A stretch of 7,126 nt of DNA from the NCBI GenBank assembly GCA_019120675.1, contig DWUQ01000125.1, positions 1-7,126 on the forward strand, in the 5' to 3' direction. A program made the translations under genes and the position numbers. The notes under the pieces were generated by a model that worked only from the letters and a program-made list of their open reading frames with translations, was not told where the DNA came from and did not search any database. Below, piece after piece: positions 5,037-7,126 of the stretch; within the stretch, counting starts at the first letter, position 1, and every line of letters starts with the position of its first letter. The stretch is from Candidatus Paenalcaligenes intestinipullorum. Lineage in GTDB: Bacteria; Pseudomonadota; Gammaproteobacteria; Burkholderiales; Burkholderiaceae_B.

Positions 5037-7126
5037 ATGAAACGCATGCTGTTCAATGCAACGCACCAAGAAGAATTACGCGTTGCGATTGTTGACGGTC
5101 AAAAATTGATTGACCTCGACATTGAAAGTGCTGGTCGCGAACAACGCAAAGGCAACATCTACAAGGGCGTGATCACTCGTATCGAGCCCGGCCTAGAGGC
5201 TTGCTTTGTTAGCTATGGCGAGGATCGCCATGGGTTTCTACCCTTCAAGGAAGTCGCACGCAGCTACTTCAAAGAAGGCGTAGACGTTCGCACTGCACGC
5301 ATCCAAGAGGCCTTACACGAAGGCCAAGAGCTCATCATTCAAGTCGAAAAGGAAGAGCGCGGCAACAAAGGTGCCGCTTTGACCACCTTCATTTCTTTAG
5401 CTGGTCGCTACCTGGTGCTGATGCCCAACAACCCGCGCGGCGGTGGGGTCTCCCGTCGTGTTGAAGGGGAGGATCGCCAAGAGTTACGCGAAGCCATGTC
5501 GCAGTTGTCTACCCCTCAAGGCATGAGCATTATTGCGCGTACTGCGGGTATTGGTCGTAGTGTCGAGGAATTGCAATGGGATTTAAATTATCTGCTGCAA
5601 CTGTGGACCGCCATTGATAGCGCTGCCAAAGAAAACGCTGCCCCGATTCTAATTTACCTAGAATCCAGTTTAGTCATTCGTGCCATCCGCGATTACTACT
5701 CTCAGGAAATCGGCGAAATCCTCATCGACACTGATGAAATTTACGAGCAAGCCACCGCTTTTATGGGTGTGGTTATGCCTAACGATGTACAACGCGTCAA
5801 AATGTACCGCGACGACATCCCGTTATTTTCGCGCTTCCAAATCGAAAACCAAATCGAGACCGCCTACTCACGTACCGTGCAGCTGCCTTCTGGTGGCTCC
5901 ATTGTGATTGATCACACCGAGGCCTTGGTCGCCATTGATGTCAACTCCGCCCGCGCAACCCGTGGCTCCGACATCGAAGACACGGCCTTACAAACCAACC
6001 TTGAAGCCGCCGAAGAAGCCGCTCGTCAATTGCGCTTACGCGACTTGGGCGGCCTAATCGTGATCGATTTCATCGACATGGAAGACGCCAAAAACCAGCG
6101 CCTGACCGAGCAGCGTCTACGCGATGCGCTGCATGTGGACCGCGCTCGCGTCCAAATGGGCAAGATCTCTCGTTTTGGCCTAATGGAGCTGTCACGCCAG
6201 CGCTTACGCCCAGCACTAAACGAAGGCTCGCATATTCCTTGCCCACGCTGCACCGGCACAGGGGTAATCCGCGATGCCGAATCCAGCGCCTTGCATGTGT
6301 TGCGCTTGCTCCAAGAAGAAGCCATGAAGGACGGTACCGCCGCCATTCACGCTCAGCTTCCTGTCGATGTGGCCACCTACTTGCTCAACGAAAAGCGGGC
6401 GGATATCTCCAAAATCGAGTCTCGTCTCGATATCTCTTTGGTACTCATTCCAAACAAAAACCTCGAGACTCCCCATCATATTATTGAGCGCATTCGTCAT
6501 GACGACGCACGCCTTGAGGAAGCCGTCTCCAGCCACAAACAGCCTCAAGCCGAAGCCCTTAACACCGTTGCATCGAAGCGCGACCAAGAGCAAAAGCCTC
6601 GTGCAGAAGCATTAGTCAAAGGCATACGCCCTGCCCAGCCAGCTCCGATTGTTGCACCTAAACCTGTCGCTGGCTTTTGGACTCGCCTGATGAGCTGGCT
6701 CACCGGTACGCCCGAGAACACACCCAAATCCGATTCCGCGCCCAAGAAGCGCACCAAACCCATACACAGCGAGGCCACTGAAGCCCGTGAACAAGACGAG
6801 CGTCAACGCCAGCAGCACTCGCGTCAGCGTCGTCATAACCGCCGTCAGCCTCAAGCCGAAGACAGCGCAAGCAAACCAGAGGCTTCCCAACACCGCGAAT
6901 CCGAGGACAGCACTCGCGCCGAGCACAACCGACGCAATCGCCGTCGCGGCACCAAAAAGGCAGACGTTGAGCGCAGCAAAGCGGAGCACACAACTCAAAC
7001 GGGCAACAGCCGCAACGATAGTCCAGCCGCTTCTACCGAGGAAAACAGCCACTCACCCAATCGCCGCCGTCGTGGCAGCCGTGGTCGCCGTCGTGATCAA
7101 ACAGACAACACCACCTCCACAGTCGA
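5037..7126 (+). CDS. rne: Ribonuclease E, N-terminal 696 residues (runs off the window)
   Basis: RNase E is the membrane-bound endoribonuclease that processes rRNA and tRNA and starts mRNA decay. Translation from the ATG at 5037 (GGAG at 5023-5026, spacer 10) gives MKRMLFNATHQEELRVAIVDG, the family start. An S1 domain follows at about 35-125. R168 and T169 (MSIIARTAG) match the 5'-monophosphate sensor. D301 (LVAIDVNSARATRG) and D344 (GGLIVIDFIDM) match the catalytic magnesium ligands, and C402/C405 (CPRC) the zinc link that joins subunits. The catalytic half ends near residue 510. After a Q/A/P-rich linker, residues 543-558 (VAGFWTRLMSWLTG) form an amphipathic segment like the membrane-targeting helix. 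Beyond it the chain is low-complexity, charged, and studded with Arg blocks (NRRNRRRG; NRRRRGSRGRRR at 675-686), typical of the RNA-binding tail. No stop appears before 7126. The wording is strongly betaproteobacterial. Confidence 0.98.
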   Translation, partial: MKRMLFNATHQEELRVAIVDGQKLIDLDIESAGREQRKGNIYKGVITRIEPGLEACFVSYGEDRHGFLPFKEVARSYFKEGVDVRTARIQEALHEGQELIIQVEKEERGNKGAALTTFISLAGRYLVLMPNNPRGGGVSRRVEGEDRQELREAMSQLSTPQGMSIIARTAGIGRSVEELQWDLNYLLQLWTAIDSAAKENAAPILIYLESSLVIRAIRDYYSQEIGEILIDTDEIYEQATAFMGVVMPNDVQRVKMYRDDIPLFSRFQIENQIETAYSRTVQLPSGGSIVIDHTEALVAIDVNSARATRGSDIEDTALQTNLEAAEEAARQLRLRDLGGLIVIDFIDMEDAKNQRLTEQRLRDALHVDRARVQMGKISRFGLMELSRQRLRPALNEGSHIPCPRCTGTGVIRDAESSALHVLRLLQEEAMKDGTAAIHAQLPVDVATYLLNEKRADISKIESRLDISLVLIPNKNLETPHHIIERIRHDDARLEEAVSSHKQPQAEALNTVASKRDQEQKPRAEALVKGIRPAQPAPIVAPKPVAGFWTRLMSWLTGTPENTPKSDSAPKKRTKPIHSEATEAREQDERQRQQHSRQRRHNRRQPQAEDSASKPEASQHRESEDSTRAEHNRRNRRRGTKKADVERSKAEHTTQTGNSRNDSPAASTEENSHSPNRRRRGSRGRRRDQTDNTTSTV

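Noticed and set aside
6026..7052. Several minus-strand open frames opposite rne
   Set aside because: They mirror the GC-rich and Arg-rich codons of rne; hydrophobic-looking translations such as 6612-7052 are the antisense of charged low-complexity sequence.
1..7126. A novel defence, mobile or biosynthetic system
   Set aside because: Every gene belongs to a conserved housekeeping family in its usual neighbourhood; no integrase, transposase, toxin, repeat array or composition break was seen.

Overview
The window is an ordinary, highly conserved chromosomal segment of a proteobacterium. It is most likely a betaproteobacterium of the order Burkholderiales, and an Alcaligenaceae-like member is plausible. 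The reasons are the gene order (rpmF and yceD transcribed away from maf and an RsmI-like methyltransferase; rluC and a HAD phosphatase transcribed away from rne), the wording of the RNase E N-terminus, and an estimated GC content near 50-55%. The lineage is inferred from remembered protein families and synteny. I see no mobile element, CRISPR array, tRNA or rRNA gene, and no obviously foreign gene cluster.

Layout. Positions 1-62 (minus) hold the first 20 codons of rpmF (ribosomal protein L32). Upstream of it on the same strand is yceD, the 23S rRNA accumulation protein (DUF177), with a good sigma-70-type promoter in the gap at 676-747. Reading the other way from that gap is a three-gene run: yceF (Maf-type nucleotide pyrophosphatase), an RsmI-like SAM methyltransferase, and an AmiD-like lipoprotein amidase that overlaps the methyltransferase by ATGA. 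This run meets a minus-strand pair head-on, rluC followed by a HAD phosphatase, and the two converging reading frames overlap by 4 bases at their stop codons. Finally rne (RNase E) runs rightward from 5037 and leaves the window incomplete after 696 codons.

The largest non-coding stretch is 4539-5036, about 500 bases between rluC and rne. It appears to be a long structured 5' leader of the rne mRNA. A TATAAT -10 element lies at its left end, several hairpins lie along it, and two U-rich tracts separate them. RNase E of E. coli controls its own mRNA through a long structured leader, so this region is the best candidate for an uncharacterised regulatory RNA here.

Functionally the window is mostly about RNA and ribosomes: L32, YceD (23S rRNA level), RluC (23S pseudouridines), an RsmI-like methyltransferase and RNase E (rRNA processing and mRNA decay). 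Cell-wall recycling (AmiD-like) and housecleaning phosphatases (Maf, HAD) are interspersed. I did not find a convincing undescribed multi-gene system. The points worth a second look are the rne leader, the inverted repeat shared by the rne -10 element and the rluC ribosome binding site, and the diverged methyltransferase.
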